Shown here in pieces: positions 1 through 6,956 of a stretch of DNA of 14,526 nt (the stretch's first letter is position 1; each line of letters begins with the position of its first letter). The stretch comes from an uncultured Actinomyces sp. (lineage in GTDB: Bacteria > Actinomycetota > Actinomycetes > Actinomycetales > Actinomycetaceae). Made by a program: the position numbers and the translations under genes. The stretch covers positions 1 to 14,526 of the forward strand of contig CAKAPY010000015.1 of NCBI GenBank assembly GCA_916719935.1, in the 5' to 3' direction. The notes beneath the pieces were generated by a model that saw only the letters and a list, made by a program, of their open reading frames with translations, was not told where the DNA came from and made no database searches.

Positions 1-2
1 AC

Positions 3-122
3 CTGTTGGCCTTGGAAGAACTCGAGGATGCACGCGATCTCGCAGCCTTCCGCGAGGCGGTACGCAACGACGACGGGCAGCGCGTCAGCCTGGACGACCT
101 GCGCGCTGAGCTCAACGACTAG
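3..122 (+). CDS. Antitoxin C-terminal fragment (Phd/RelB-like), 5' end outside window
   Basis: An open frame runs in from the left edge and stops at TAG 120-122. It encodes 39 residues rich in Leu, Glu, Asp and Arg (it begins LLALEELEDARDLAAF). This acidic, leucine-rich helix resembles the C-terminal part of Phd/YefM or RelB-type antitoxins, which wrap around a RelE/ParE toxin and neutralise it. The next frame downstream is a RelE/ParE-like toxin starting about three bases after this stop, the usual antitoxin-toxin order and spacing of a type II module. The DNA-binding N-terminus is not in the window, so the antitoxin family cannot be fixed. The assignment rests mainly on context. Confidence 0.6.
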   Translation: MLALEELEDARDLAAFREAVRNDDGQRVSLDDLRAELND

Positions 123-124
123 CG

Positions 125-382
125 ATATACCGCGTCGAATTCACCTCAGCGGCGGCGCGACAGGTACGCAAGCTGGATCGACCGGTGCGCGCCCGCTTGC
201 TGGATGCCATCGAATCGCTCGCCACTTCTCCTCGCCCCGACGGAGTCAAGAAGCTCGCGAGCACGGAGAACGCGTGGCGCATCCGCGTCGGCGACTACCG
301 GATCATCTACTCAATCGAGGACGACGTCCTGGTCGTGACGGTCGTGCGCGTCGCACACCGCCGCGAGGTCTACCGCTCGTAG
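125..382 (+). CDS. RelE/ParE-type toxin, canonical start codon missing (ATA at expected start)
   Basis: The reading frame that ends at TAG 380-382 encodes a typical small RelE/ParE-family mRNA interferase or gyrase-type toxin. The hallmarks are an N-terminal VEFTSAARQVRKLDRPVR helix segment, then WRIRVGDYRIIYSIEDD and a terminal HRREVYRS. Homology-like sequence extends upstream to codon 125, read as (I/M)YRVEFTS, but no ATG, GTG or TTG occurs in frame between the in-frame TGA at 107-109 and a GTG at 185. Codon 125-127 is ATA, exactly where a start two bases after the antitoxin stop would be expected; one base change from ATG would explain it. Initiation at GTG 185 would give 65 residues lacking the first beta strand and part of the first helix. 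The toxin may therefore be silenced, weakly started from ATA, or shortened. The gene converges on the nitroreductase gene with a gap of two bases. Confidence 0.7.
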   Translation: MYRVEFTSAAARQVRKLDRPVRARLLDAIESLATSPRPDGVKKLASTENAWRIRVGDYRIIYSIEDDVLVVTVVRVAHRREVYRS

Positions 383-384
383 CG

Positions 385-1107
385 TTACTTGCCTTCGAGG
401 AGCTGGATTGGCGGGCGCGGGGCCTGCATCGAGTTAATCGGGGCCTCAGTATCCGCGTAACCGAGCGCAAAACCCGTGATAAGCCGGTAGCCCTCGGGGA
501 TCTCAAACTCAGCTTCGACGGGCTCGCGCCAGATGGCGAGGAAGCCGATCGGACAGGAGTCGACGCCACGCGACTTCGCGGACAGGAACAGGGTCTGGAG
601 CATGAGGCCAGCGTCCATGGCGCTCCACGGGAGCATGTCCTCGTGGACGAAGACGAAACCCATGACGGGCGCGTCGAAGGCCGTGACGTTGCGGCGGGCA
701 ACACGGTTGCGCCCCTCGATGTCGGCGCGCTCGATGCCGTGGATGCCGTAGAGGAGCTTTGCGACCTCGATCTGGGCGGGGCGAACCTCGTCCGGGTAGC
801 GCTTGCGCACCGGGAAATCACCGTCTGCCACGGGGATTTCAACGGTGGGATCCTCGGCCTTGCGGGCATGGGCCTCGATCTCCTCGTCGAAGAGGCGGCC
901 GTAGTGCTCATGCAGACGCTGGGCGCGCTCACCCGTGGCAAGGGCGACGCGGAATGCGCGTGTGTTGGACCAGGACGGTGCGGTCGTCGCGTCGGCGAGG
1001 ATCGCGTCGAGGACCTCGGCGGGGATCTCCCGGTCCGTAAAGGCGCGCGTCGAGCGGCGCGAGGCGGTCAGGGTGGAAAAGCCGTTCGTCTGCGCGGTGA
1101 CTGTCAT
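385..1107 (-). CDS. Nitroreductase family FMN-dependent oxidoreductase
   Basis: This 240-residue protein has the marks of the nitroreductase (NfsA/NfsB-like) flavoprotein family. There is an N-terminal SRRSTRAF segment at residues 16-23, where Arg residues bind FMN phosphate, then APSWSNTRAF at 43-52 and a C-terminal GFALGYADTEAPIN segment. Such enzymes form homodimers, bind FMN and use NAD(P)H to reduce nitro compounds, quinones or related substrates in the cytoplasm; the physiological substrate cannot be read from sequence. The ATG at 1105-1107 is used; no strong Shine-Dalgarno sequence precedes it. Length fits the family. The long plus-strand frame covering this gene is a GC-driven antisense shadow. 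Confidence 0.85.
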   Translation of the reverse strand: MTVTAQTNGFSTLTASRRSTRAFTDREIPAEVLDAILADATTAPSWSNTRAFRVALATGERAQRLHEHYGRLFDEEIEAHARKAEDPTVEIPVADGDFPVRKRYPDEVRPAQIEVAKLLYGIHGIERADIEGRNRVARRNVTAFDAPVMGFVFVHEDMLPWSAMDAGLMLQTLFLSAKSRGVDSCPIGFLAIWREPVEAEFEIPEGYRLITGFALGYADTEAPINSMQAPRPPIQLLEGK

Positions 1108-1175
1108 GCACCCAGGTTAACCCCGCCTCGTCCCCCGATCCACCCGGCCCACCCACCGGACGGCTTCCGGACGAG

Positions 1176-2225
1176 CTACCGGGCCAGGGCTTGCTCGAAG
1201 GCCACCACGTCCTCCTCGGGAGTTCCCCACGACGTGCAGAAACGCGCGAGCAGGCGACCATCGGGCAGTGTCTCCCAAATGCCATAACGGACCTTTCGAG
1301 ACAAGCGCTCATGTCCTGCCTGATCGAGGGCAACGAAGGTCAAGTTCGTTGGGGAATCCATGGTGACGACGTAGCCCGCGCGGATCAGGGCTTCGCGAAT
1401 TCGCCGCGTTGATTCAACTCCCGGTTGGCCAATCGTCGAATACAGATCATCCTCAAACAGGGCCTCGAACTGGACACCCAAGAGACGCCCCTTCGCAAGC
1501 AGCGCGCCATGCTGCTTCATCTGCGTGACGAATTGGCGGATCGAGCCACCTTCAGGAATCACCACGGCCTCGCCAAAAAGTGTGCCGCACTTGGTGCCGC
1601 CGATGTAGAAAACATCGGATAGCCGCGCCAAGTCAGCCATTGAGACATCATTTGCCGGTGAGGTCAGGGCATAGGCCAAACGCGCACCATCAACGAAAAG
1701 CTTGAGGCCGTGCTCGCGACATACAGCGGAGAGTTCTTCCAGTTCTTTGAGGGAATACAGCGTTCCGTATTCGGTGGGCTGCGAGATATAGACCAATGCG
1801 GGGGCGATCATGTGGTCGCGCGCACCATCGCCTTCCCACGCTGAATAAATGCGCTTAACATCGGCCGCATTGATTTTTCCGTCTTTCGCGGGGATATCAA
1901 GGATCTTGTGACCACCGCGTTCAACGATGCCGGCCTCGTGCATGTTGATGTGTCCGGTGTGGGGAGCAATGACTCCCTGCCAGGGCAGCAAAATCGCGTC
2001 GATGATCGTGGCATTTGTTTGCGTTCCACCGACCAGGAAATGAACATCCGCTTTGGGCGCGTTGCAAGCCTTTCGAATCAGGTCGCGTGCACGCTCACAG
2101 TGCTCGTCGGTACCGTAACCACTGGATTGCTCCATATTGGTGGCGACCAAGGCGTCCAATACTTTTTGGTGCGCGCCTTCTTGATAGTCACTGGAGAAAT
2201 TCGGGATTACAGCTGCACTGGTCAT
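1176..2225 (-). CDS. ltaE: Low-specificity threonine aldolase-like, PLP-dependent beta-eliminating lyase
   Basis: The 349-residue product matches the aromatic amino acid beta-eliminating lyase/threonine aldolase family of fold-type I PLP enzymes. These cleave L-threonine or L-allo-threonine to glycine and acetaldehyde. Visible marks are FSSDYQEGAH at 10-19, FLVGGTQTNA at 63-72 (phosphate-binding region), histidines in APHTGHINMHEAG near 87-99 for cofactor stacking, FVDGAR at 177-182 with the Asp that pairs with the pyridine nitrogen, and YIGGTKCG at 207-214 carrying the Schiff-base lysine K212. Length is normal. The ATG has no visible ribosome binding site; an AATAAT element six bases upstream raises the possibility of a leaderless transcript. 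It is divergent from the methyltransferase gene. Substrate preference, including Thr versus other beta-hydroxy amino acids, is inferred from the family only. Confidence 0.85.
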   Translation of the reverse strand: MTSAAVIPNFSSDYQEGAHQKVLDALVATNMEQSSGYGTDEHCERARDLIRKACNAPKADVHFLVGGTQTNATIIDAILLPWQGVIAPHTGHINMHEAGIVERGGHKILDIPAKDGKINAADVKRIYSAWEGDGARDHMIAPALVYISQPTEYGTLYSLKELEELSAVCREHGLKLFVDGARLAYALTSPANDVSMADLARLSDVFYIGGTKCGTLFGEAVVIPEGGSIRQFVTQMKQHGALLAKGRLLGVQFEALFEDDLYSTIGQPGVESTRRIREALIRAGYVVTMDSPTNLTFVALDQAGHERLSRKVRYGIWETLPDGRLLARFCTSWGTPEEDVVAFEQALAR

Positions 2226-2334
2226 TGCACAATTATTGCACGCTTTTTACCTTAGGAATAACACGCCGAGCACACACCACACCTATCATGGTGAAAAGGT
2301 AATGACGCCGCCAGACCGCTAAAGGACACTACTC
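2226..2334. promoter_or_regulatory. Divergent intergenic region between threonine aldolase and methyltransferase
   Basis: This short AT-richer segment must hold the promoters of both divergent genes. On the minus strand, AATAAT lies six bases before the aldolase ATG and could be a -10 element. On the plus strand, TATCAT at 2284-2289 resembles a -10 for the methyltransferase gene, whose ribosome binding site is AAGGA at 2322-2326. No convincing -35 accompanies either element. A 7-base inverted pair, TTACCTT and AAGGTAA, brackets the middle; its role is unknown. Confidence 0.35.
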
Positions 2335-3192
2335 ATGCCACATGACAACAGTCCGCATCCCGCTTCGATCAACCGCGATTCCAAAGACTACTGGAACAAA
2401 CGCGCGGCGACTTTTACCCGTTACGCGACCGAAGACTACGAACGCTGGCTTATGGATTTGCTCTCCCCCGCGATGGGCGAGACGATCTTGGACATGGGTT
2501 GCGCGACGGGCACACTTGCGCTTCCCCTTGCGAGGGCCGGCCACCACGTCCACGCCTGCGACTTTGCCGAGGCCATGCTGGCTATCCTCGACCAGCGCGC
2601 CGCCGCCGAAAATCTTCCTATCACCTCACATCTGCTTGCCTGGGATGAGGACTGGAGCCAGGCCGGTTTGGGAGAGAACAGCGTCGACTGCGCTTTCGCC
2701 TCACGCTCCCTGATGAGCGATCACACTCTCAGCCGCATCTCAAAGCTTGACGCCACAGCGAGAGTCAAAGCCGCAGTAGTCGTCCCGAATAGCCTTCCGC
2801 CATCGTCGGATCCCAGGCTCTTGACCTACCTGGGTCGCAAAGCGAAGCACCCCAGTACCGTCTGCGAGGTCTTGCGCGCGCTGCGTTACCTCGGCCGCAT
2901 TCCAGTCACTGCAACGACGAACACCTATCGGCCGATGCGCTTCAATTCCTTTGACGAGGCCAGGACTGACCTGCGTCGTTTGGCACGCCCTGAGCCTTTC
3001 ACTGCGCGTGAGCAACGTTTGTTCGATGCCTATGCACGCGATCATTTCGTTGAGGTTCCAGCGGTGCAGCCAGCGAAGGGTCTTTCTAACGATCACAGCG
3101 ATTCGCCTGAGACACAGTGGGTTTTGAATTACCTGCTCCCCGTTGTCTGGACCTTCATTGGCTGGCGCACTGACGGAAGCGCGTGGGAGTAA
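2335..3192 (+). CDS. Class I SAM-dependent methyltransferase
   Basis: This 285-residue protein contains a Rossmann-type methyltransferase core. DYWNKRAATFTRYA at 18-31 is the usual entry helix. ILDMGCATGTLALPLA at 51-66 is motif I, the glycine-rich SAM-binding loop. HACDFAEAMLAI at 73-84 follows as motif II with the acidic ribose-binding residue (D76), and DCAFASRSL at 118-126 corresponds to motif IV. The C-terminal half has no motif I recognise, so the methyl acceptor (small molecule, protein or RNA) is unknown. The ATG follows an AAGGAC ribosome binding site. It is alone on its strand and converges on the glycosylase cluster, with a hairpin in between. The fold call is firm; the substrate is open. 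Confidence 0.8.
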   Translation: MPHDNSPHPASINRDSKDYWNKRAATFTRYATEDYERWLMDLLSPAMGETILDMGCATGTLALPLARAGHHVHACDFAEAMLAILDQRAAAENLPITSHLLAWDEDWSQAGLGENSVDCAFASRSLMSDHTLSRISKLDATARVKAAVVVPNSLPPSSDPRLLTYLGRKAKHPSTVCEVLRALRYLGRIPVTATTNTYRPMRFNSFDEARTDLRRLARPEPFTAREQRLFDAYARDHFVEVPAVQPAKGLSNDHSDSPETQWVLNYLLPVVWTFIGWRTDGSAWE

Positions 3193-3211
3193 CAAGCGGG
3201 AATAAAGATTT

Positions 3212-3237
3212 CCCCGAAGACCGATCGGCCTCCGGGG
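3212..3237. terminator. Hairpin between convergent genes, possible bidirectional terminator
   Basis: CCCCG at 3212-3216 pairs with CGGGG at 3233-3237, and an inner CC-GATC-GG core plus two further pairs extends the stem across two mismatches. It lies between the methyltransferase stop (3192) and the stop of the minus-strand glycosylase gene (3258). On the minus strand it is followed by a moderately T-rich AAATCTTTATT stretch; on the plus strand there is no clear T run. Termination is therefore more plausible for the minus-strand cluster. Confidence 0.5.
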
Positions 3238-3257
3238 ATATAAAGCACACAGAAAAC

Positions 3258-3857
3258 TCACCCCATAATCTGCGCGACAAGCTTTTGCAGATCCGGAATG
3301 ACGGTCTGGTTAAACCAGGGGTTCTTCTTCATCCAGATTTGGTTACGAGGCGATGGGTGGACGAGCGGGAAGAACTCCGGCAGGTAGTCGCGGTAGTCCT
3401 TGACGACCTGCGTGAGCGAGGCAGAGGACTTGAGCTGCAGATAGCGCTTCGTCGCGTAGGAGCCGACCAAGAGAGTGAGCTTCAGATCGGGCATGAGCTC
3501 GAGCAGGCGCGGGTGCCACTTGTCGGCGAAGTCCTTACGCGGGGGCAGATCGCCGCTCTTTCCGGTGCCGGGGAAGTAGAAGTCCATGGGGACAATGGCC
3601 AGTTTCCCTGAGTTGTAGAAGGTATCGCGGTCAATCCCCATCCACTCACGCAGACGGTCACCACTGCGGTCGTTCCAGACGATGCCGCTTTCTTCGGCGA
3701 CGCGGCCGGGAGCTTGGCCGACGATCATGATCCGACATTCGGGCCCTGCGAAGAAGAGCGGGTCGATCCCACGCTTCGTGAATGAGGCATTTTCCGGGTC
3801 CTTCCGGATTTCCTCTGCGATTGCTTTGAACTTCGGATCAGTAATCTCTGGAGTCAT
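3258..3857 (-). CDS. Uracil-DNA glycosylase superfamily protein
   Basis: The 199-residue product carries the two signature motifs of the uracil-DNA glycosylase superfamily. IMIVGQAPGRVAEESG at 43-58 contains GQAPG, the water-activating/uracil-binding loop, with the GxAPG form of families 4 and 5. FPLVHPSPRNQ at 163-173 holds the HPSPxN minor-groove loop with its His. Family 4/5 enzymes usually have four cysteines for an iron-sulfur cluster, but only one cysteine (C41) is present, so no cluster is expected. The likely role is removing uracil or another damaged base from DNA. It is the last gene of the heme/tag cluster, 58 bases after tag, with only a weak ribosome binding site (GAGTGAAAAT before the ATG). 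Exact base specificity is unknown. Confidence 0.8.
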   Translation of the reverse strand: MTPEITDPKFKAIAEEIRKDPENASFTKRGIDPLFFAGPECRIMIVGQAPGRVAEESGIVWNDRSGDRLREWMGIDRDTFYNSGKLAIVPMDFYFPGTGKSGDLPPRKDFADKWHPRLLELMPDLKLTLLVGSYATKRYLQLKSSASLTQVVKDYRDYLPEFFPLVHPSPRNQIWMKKNPWFNQTVIPDLQKLVAQIMG

Positions 3858-3915
3858 ATTTTCACTCTAGACCCGTTTCTATTCAGCCGCAGCGACCTCA
3901 ACGAAGCTTGGTTCA

Positions 3916-4590
3916 TTAATTCGACGGCCGCTTCCACGTTCCCAAGATGTCAGTGTTGACAATCCCAATAGCGCTCATCAAGGCCAGTGCGGTAACCGGA
4001 CCAACGAAGACGAAGCCTCGGCGTTTGAGTTCGAGTGAGAGAGCGCGAGATTCTTCCGTTTGCGCGGGTACGTCCCCCGCTTTTTCGGGCCGAGGCTGCT
4101 GGCTGGGTTGGAAAAGCCAAACGAGTTCACCCAAGTGTCGCGGGTAGGATTGCCCAGGCCGTAGCAAGTGCGCAAGCGGCGCTTCCTCCATCCACCCCGC
4201 GCGGTGCGCGTCGGCCTCGACAGCAAGAGCAGCGCGAAGCGCGATGACTGCCTGCGCGTTGGTGATAGCCGCGTCGATCTTCCGCTTATTCCGTACGATG
4301 CCCGCGTCCTGCATTAAACGCTCGCGATCCTTGTCGGTGAAGGCGGCGACGGCCTCGGGAATGAAGGAAGCGAAGGCATTGCGGAAGGCTTGCCGTTTCT
4401 TGAGGATCGTCGACCATGAGAGGCCGGATTGGAAGCTCTCAAGAACGAGGCGCTCGAAGACGCCTTGCTCGGAGGTAACCGCTTTCCCCCACTCGGTGTC
4501 GTAGTAGCCACGCAAGAGCGGGTCAGTGGCCGCCCAGCTCGGGCGGACGAGGCCGTCTTCGCAGGCAACGAGGCCTTCGGGAAGATTCAC
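3916..4590 (-). CDS. tag: DNA-3-methyladenine glycosylase I lacking the zinc ligands
   Basis: This Tag-family base-excision enzyme removes 3-methyladenine from DNA. A GTG at 4596 is possible, but the second GTG (4588-4590) is preferred because a full AGGAGGTGA Shine-Dalgarno lies five bases before it; this gives 224 residues. Conserved landmarks are DPLLRGYYDTEWG at 23-35, FERLVLESFQSGLSW at 45-59 containing the catalytic-type Glu51 and Trp59, AGIVRNKRKIDAAITNA near 95-111, and KRRGFVFVGP near the C-terminus. Compared with E. coli Tag, all four zinc-binding residues are changed: Cys4 to Pro17, His17 to Tyr30, His175 to Asp214 and Cys179 to Thr218. The alkyl-base pocket Tyr16 equivalent is kept. 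The gene starts 24 bases beyond the hemQ stop, so it is probably cotranscribed. A rearranged partial copy lies at 6957-7042. Confidence 0.85.
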   Translation of the reverse strand: MNLPEGLVACEDGLVRPSWAATDPLLRGYYDTEWGKAVTSEQGVFERLVLESFQSGLSWSTILKKRQAFRNAFASFIPEAVAAFTDKDRERLMQDAGIVRNKRKIDAAITNAQAVIALRAALAVEADAHRAGWMEEAPLAHLLRPGQSYPRHLGELVWLFQPSQQPRPEKAGDVPAQTEESRALSLELKRRGFVFVGPVTALALMSAIGIVNTDILGTWKRPSN

Positions 4591-4614
4591 GGTCACCTCC
4601 TCAGGCAGTGCAGA

Positions 4615-6849
4615 TTATGCCCTCGGCTGGCGTTCAGCCCACTCCTGCAGGCTCACGCGGGGACCCGTGAAGAAGGGGGTATCCTCGCGCACATACAAGC
4701 GAGCCTCGGTGTAGCGCTGGGCATGCATGACGCCCTCAAGGCGGTCCAGCGAATCGGCCTCGAAAGCCAAAACCCACTCGTAGTCAGAGAAACCAAAAGC
4801 TGACAGGGTCGAGCCCTTGACATCGGGGTACTGCGAGAAGCCGTTGCGCCCGTGCTCGGCCATGATCCGCGAGCGCTCTTCGGGGGCCTTCAAGTACCAG
4901 TCATAGGAGCGCACGAAGGGGTAAACCATTGCCCAGTCACGCGGCGCAACCCCGCCAAAGCATGCAGGAATATGGCGCTTGTTGAACTCGGCGGGGGTGT
5001 GCAGCCCCATACAGGACCACACAGGCTCCAAATACTTCCCCAGCGCACTGGCGCGCAGGCGATGGTAGGCGTCTTGCAGGACCTCGGGGTCATCATCAAG
5101 CCACCACACCATCAGGTCGGCCTCGGCGCGGAAGCCAGAGACGTCGTAGAAGCCGCGAATTTCTGCGCCCGTGCTCTTCACGTAGTCGAGGGATTCAGCA
5201 ACAATATGGGCGCGCTCGCTATCGTCAGCTGGCAAGGACTCACCCAATGCAAACACTGAATACAGTGCGTAGTGCTGCTTGCCGTTGACCTCATCTAAGT
5301 CAATATCGGTCCGGTCGCGCGGGTCGGGAACGTAGGAGTGTGCTGCGTGGTGGTGCGGAGCATGCTCGGCAACATGTTCGGGCGCGGCCTCTAAGTGACC
5401 GGTGTGTTCGGTGTTTTCAGCGGGCTGTGCCGCACGACGGTTCAAGAACGCCATTGATTCCTCCTGTTGTATGGCGGATTGACCGGCGACTCGAGCAGGG
5501 CCGTCGGAAGAAAGTGGGGCATGCGAGCCTGCATGCTGAGCGCCCGTTTCGGCAGAGTTTTGGGAATGCGTTGGCCGGGCCTGTGCCAGACAGCAATCCG
5601 CCGGACACGCCGTATGGAAAGGTCCCGTGCCCGTCACGGTCATGCGGAAAGGATTTTCACCTCGCGCTTGTACCGCACGCTCTTCCAGCACGTCCACCAG
5701 CGAAGAGATAAACGCGGGGTCCGTCGAGATTGTTTCGGCGCGCTTGTAAGCAATTCCAAGCTCCGCGGCGGTTTCCTTCGCCTCGGTATCCAGGTCGTAG
5801 ACAACCTCCATGTGGTCGCAGATGAAGCCGATAGGAACGACAACTACGCCGCTTGGCTTTTCACTTCCCGAGGCCAGGTTTGCTTCCCCTGCGCTCTGGC
5901 TTTCCGGGTCGATCAGTTCGCGGAGGAAAACGTTGATATCGGGCTCCAGCCAGCGCGCTTGCGGCGGACCCGAGCGCGAACAAAACGCTAGGTCATATCC
6001 CAGATCCTCACGTCCCAAAACACGGCGCACTTCCGGCATGATCGCTTGAATGAGCGCATGATGCTGAGCAACGTAACTAATTTCGGAAGCGGGGGTACCT
6101 AGGGGTGAGGTTTCTTCGCCCTCACACTCAGCGCCACCGGCCTCGGAATCAGGGCGGCCCTCGGAAGTGGGGGAAGAAGAAACGGCAGAAGGGAAGGGGA
6201 AGGGCGAGGACCCTTCTTCCATGCTCACGGGGATGGAGTGGGTGACGAAAACCAGTCGAATAGCAGCGGGGTCAGCTCCGCCCTCGACCAAGGCCGACCA
6301 TGCGCGCCGGATCGAGGCAATTTCAGCACTGGCCATGCCGGGCGTCGAATAGTAGGGGCGTACTTTATCCACAACGATCTCGGCGTTCGGGTTGTCCGCA
6401 CTGTCCTCTGCGCCAAGGAGGATACTCCCCCACTTTTCACTGAGGGAGCGCGCGGCCTCGGCAAGATCTTCGCGGTACTGACGGCACCCCGAATACGAGG
6501 CATAGGCGGATGTCGGCAGCACAAGGATGCGTCGCGCACCGGCTTGGGCGAGTTCGTCCAGGCCCTCGGTGACGAAGGGATGCCAGTTGCGGTTTCCCCA
6601 GCCGACAGGGATGTCATATCCACGACGCGAGAGCTCTGCGGATAAGTCAGCAATCAGGCGCTGATTACAGGCATTAATGGGCGAAACGCCACCGAAACGC
6701 TCATAGTGCTTCGAGACTTGAAGAAGGCGTTCGTCGGGGATTCCGCGGCCACGCGTTGCGTTGCGCATGAACGGGAGGACATCCTCCATGCCGTTGGGGC
6801 CACCATAGGACAGCAGCATAATTGCGTCGTAGGGTTCCAATCCCGGCAC
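4615..6849 (-). CDS. hemH/hemQ: Coproporphyrin ferrochelatase fused in frame to HemQ coproheme decarboxylase
   Basis: One 744-residue frame joins two consecutive heme enzymes. Residues 1-420 are ferrochelatase, which inserts Fe(II) into coproporphyrin III: LLSYGGPNG at 12-20, THSIP at 203-207 with catalytic His204, SRSGPPQARWLEPD at 291-304, and HMEVVYD at 346-352 with Glu348. C122 plus CPADCC at 415-420 fits the [2Fe-2S] cluster known in actinobacterial ferrochelatases. Residues about 212-255 are a Ser/Glu/Gly-rich insertion, probably disordered. After a low-complexity linker (421-465), Met466 begins a chlorite-dismutase-fold HemQ/ChdC, which decarboxylates coproheme to heme b. It has YPFVRSYDWY at 643-652 with the expected catalytic Tyr643 and AEHGRNG at 664-670 with the proximal His666. 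A His-rich stretch (EHAPHHHAAH) precedes its core. The GTG start has AAGGAGG seven bases upstream. A perfect internal Shine-Dalgarno before Met466 suggests free HemQ is also made. Confidence 0.9.
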   Translation of the reverse strand: MPGLEPYDAIMLLSYGGPNGMEDVLPFMRNATRGRGIPDERLLQVSKHYERFGGVSPINACNQRLIADLSAELSRRGYDIPVGWGNRNWHPFVTEGLDELAQAGARRILVLPTSAYASYSGCRQYREDLAEAARSLSEKWGSILLGAEDSADNPNAEIVVDKVRPYYSTPGMASAEIASIRRAWSALVEGGADPAAIRLVFVTHSIPVSMEEGSSPFPFPSAVSSSPTSEGRPDSEAGGAECEGEETSPLGTPASEISYVAQHHALIQAIMPEVRRVLGREDLGYDLAFCSRSGPPQARWLEPDINVFLRELIDPESQSAGEANLASGSEKPSGVVVVPIGFICDHMEVVYDLDTEAKETAAELGIAYKRAETISTDPAFISSLVDVLEERAVQARGENPFRMTVTGTGPFHTACPADCCLAQARPTHSQNSAETGAQHAGSHAPLSSDGPARVAGQSAIQQEESMAFLNRRAAQPAENTEHTGHLEAAPEHVAEHAPHHHAAHSYVPDPRDRTDIDLDEVNGKQHYALYSVFALGESLPADDSERAHIVAESLDYVKSTGAEIRGFYDVSGFRAEADLMVWWLDDDPEVLQDAYHRLRASALGKYLEPVWSCMGLHTPAEFNKRHIPACFGGVAPRDWAMVYPFVRSYDWYLKAPEERSRIMAEHGRNGFSQYPDVKGSTLSAFGFSDYEWVLAFEADSLDRLEGVMHAQRYTEARLYVREDTPFFTGPRVSLQEWAERQPRA
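5452..5465 (-). promoter_or_regulatory. hemQ: Internal ribosome binding site and ATG for separate HemQ translation
   Basis: On the minus strand, AGGAGG (5460-5465) lies five bases before an in-frame ATG (5452-5454) inside the fused ferrochelatase-HemQ frame. The ATG opens a 279-residue HemQ with sequence beginning MAFLNRRAAQ. The site is close to ideal in sequence and spacing. No stop codon separates it from the upstream ferrochelatase frame, so both a fusion and a free HemQ are possible products. Confidence 0.7.
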
Positions 6850-6956
6850 TGTGAGGCCTCCTTCACGGGTAACACGGCAAGTTTAGGACCGCACGCCCTC
6901 CCCTCGCAGCGACAAAGTGTCAGAAAAACGCCAGATCACGCCATTTTTGTGCTCAT
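6850..6956 (-). promoter_or_regulatory. hemH/hemQ 5' region
   Basis: This segment lies between the tag-like scar and the ferrochelatase start. It contains the AAGGAGG ribosome binding site at 6857-6863, seven bases from the GTG start. I saw no convincing promoter pair and no clear terminator for the upstream 704-residue gene, so transcription from that gene may run into the heme cluster. A 29-codon frame that starts in the scar (GTG 7023-7025) ends here at TGA 6936-6938. Confidence 0.35.

Noticed and set aside
28..1287. 419-residue plus-strand open frame
   Set aside because: It runs antisense through the nitroreductase gene and across the toxin in another frame. The composition is Arg/Ala/Gly-rich with no domain, as expected of a shadow frame in GC-rich DNA.
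2240..2306. Inverted pair TTACCTT / AAGGTAA as operator
   Set aside because: Only seven bases match and the arms are far apart; no regulator gene is adjacent to support a binding site.
3258..3857. Family 4 uracil-DNA glycosylase with iron-sulfur cluster
   Set aside because: The GQAPG and HPSPRN motifs fit the superfamily, but only one cysteine is present, so the four-cysteine cluster is absent and the narrower call is not supported.
5467..5991. 174-residue plus-strand frame opposite hemH
   Set aside because: It is antisense to conserved ferrochelatase sequence, shows no family motif and has no convincing ribosome binding site.
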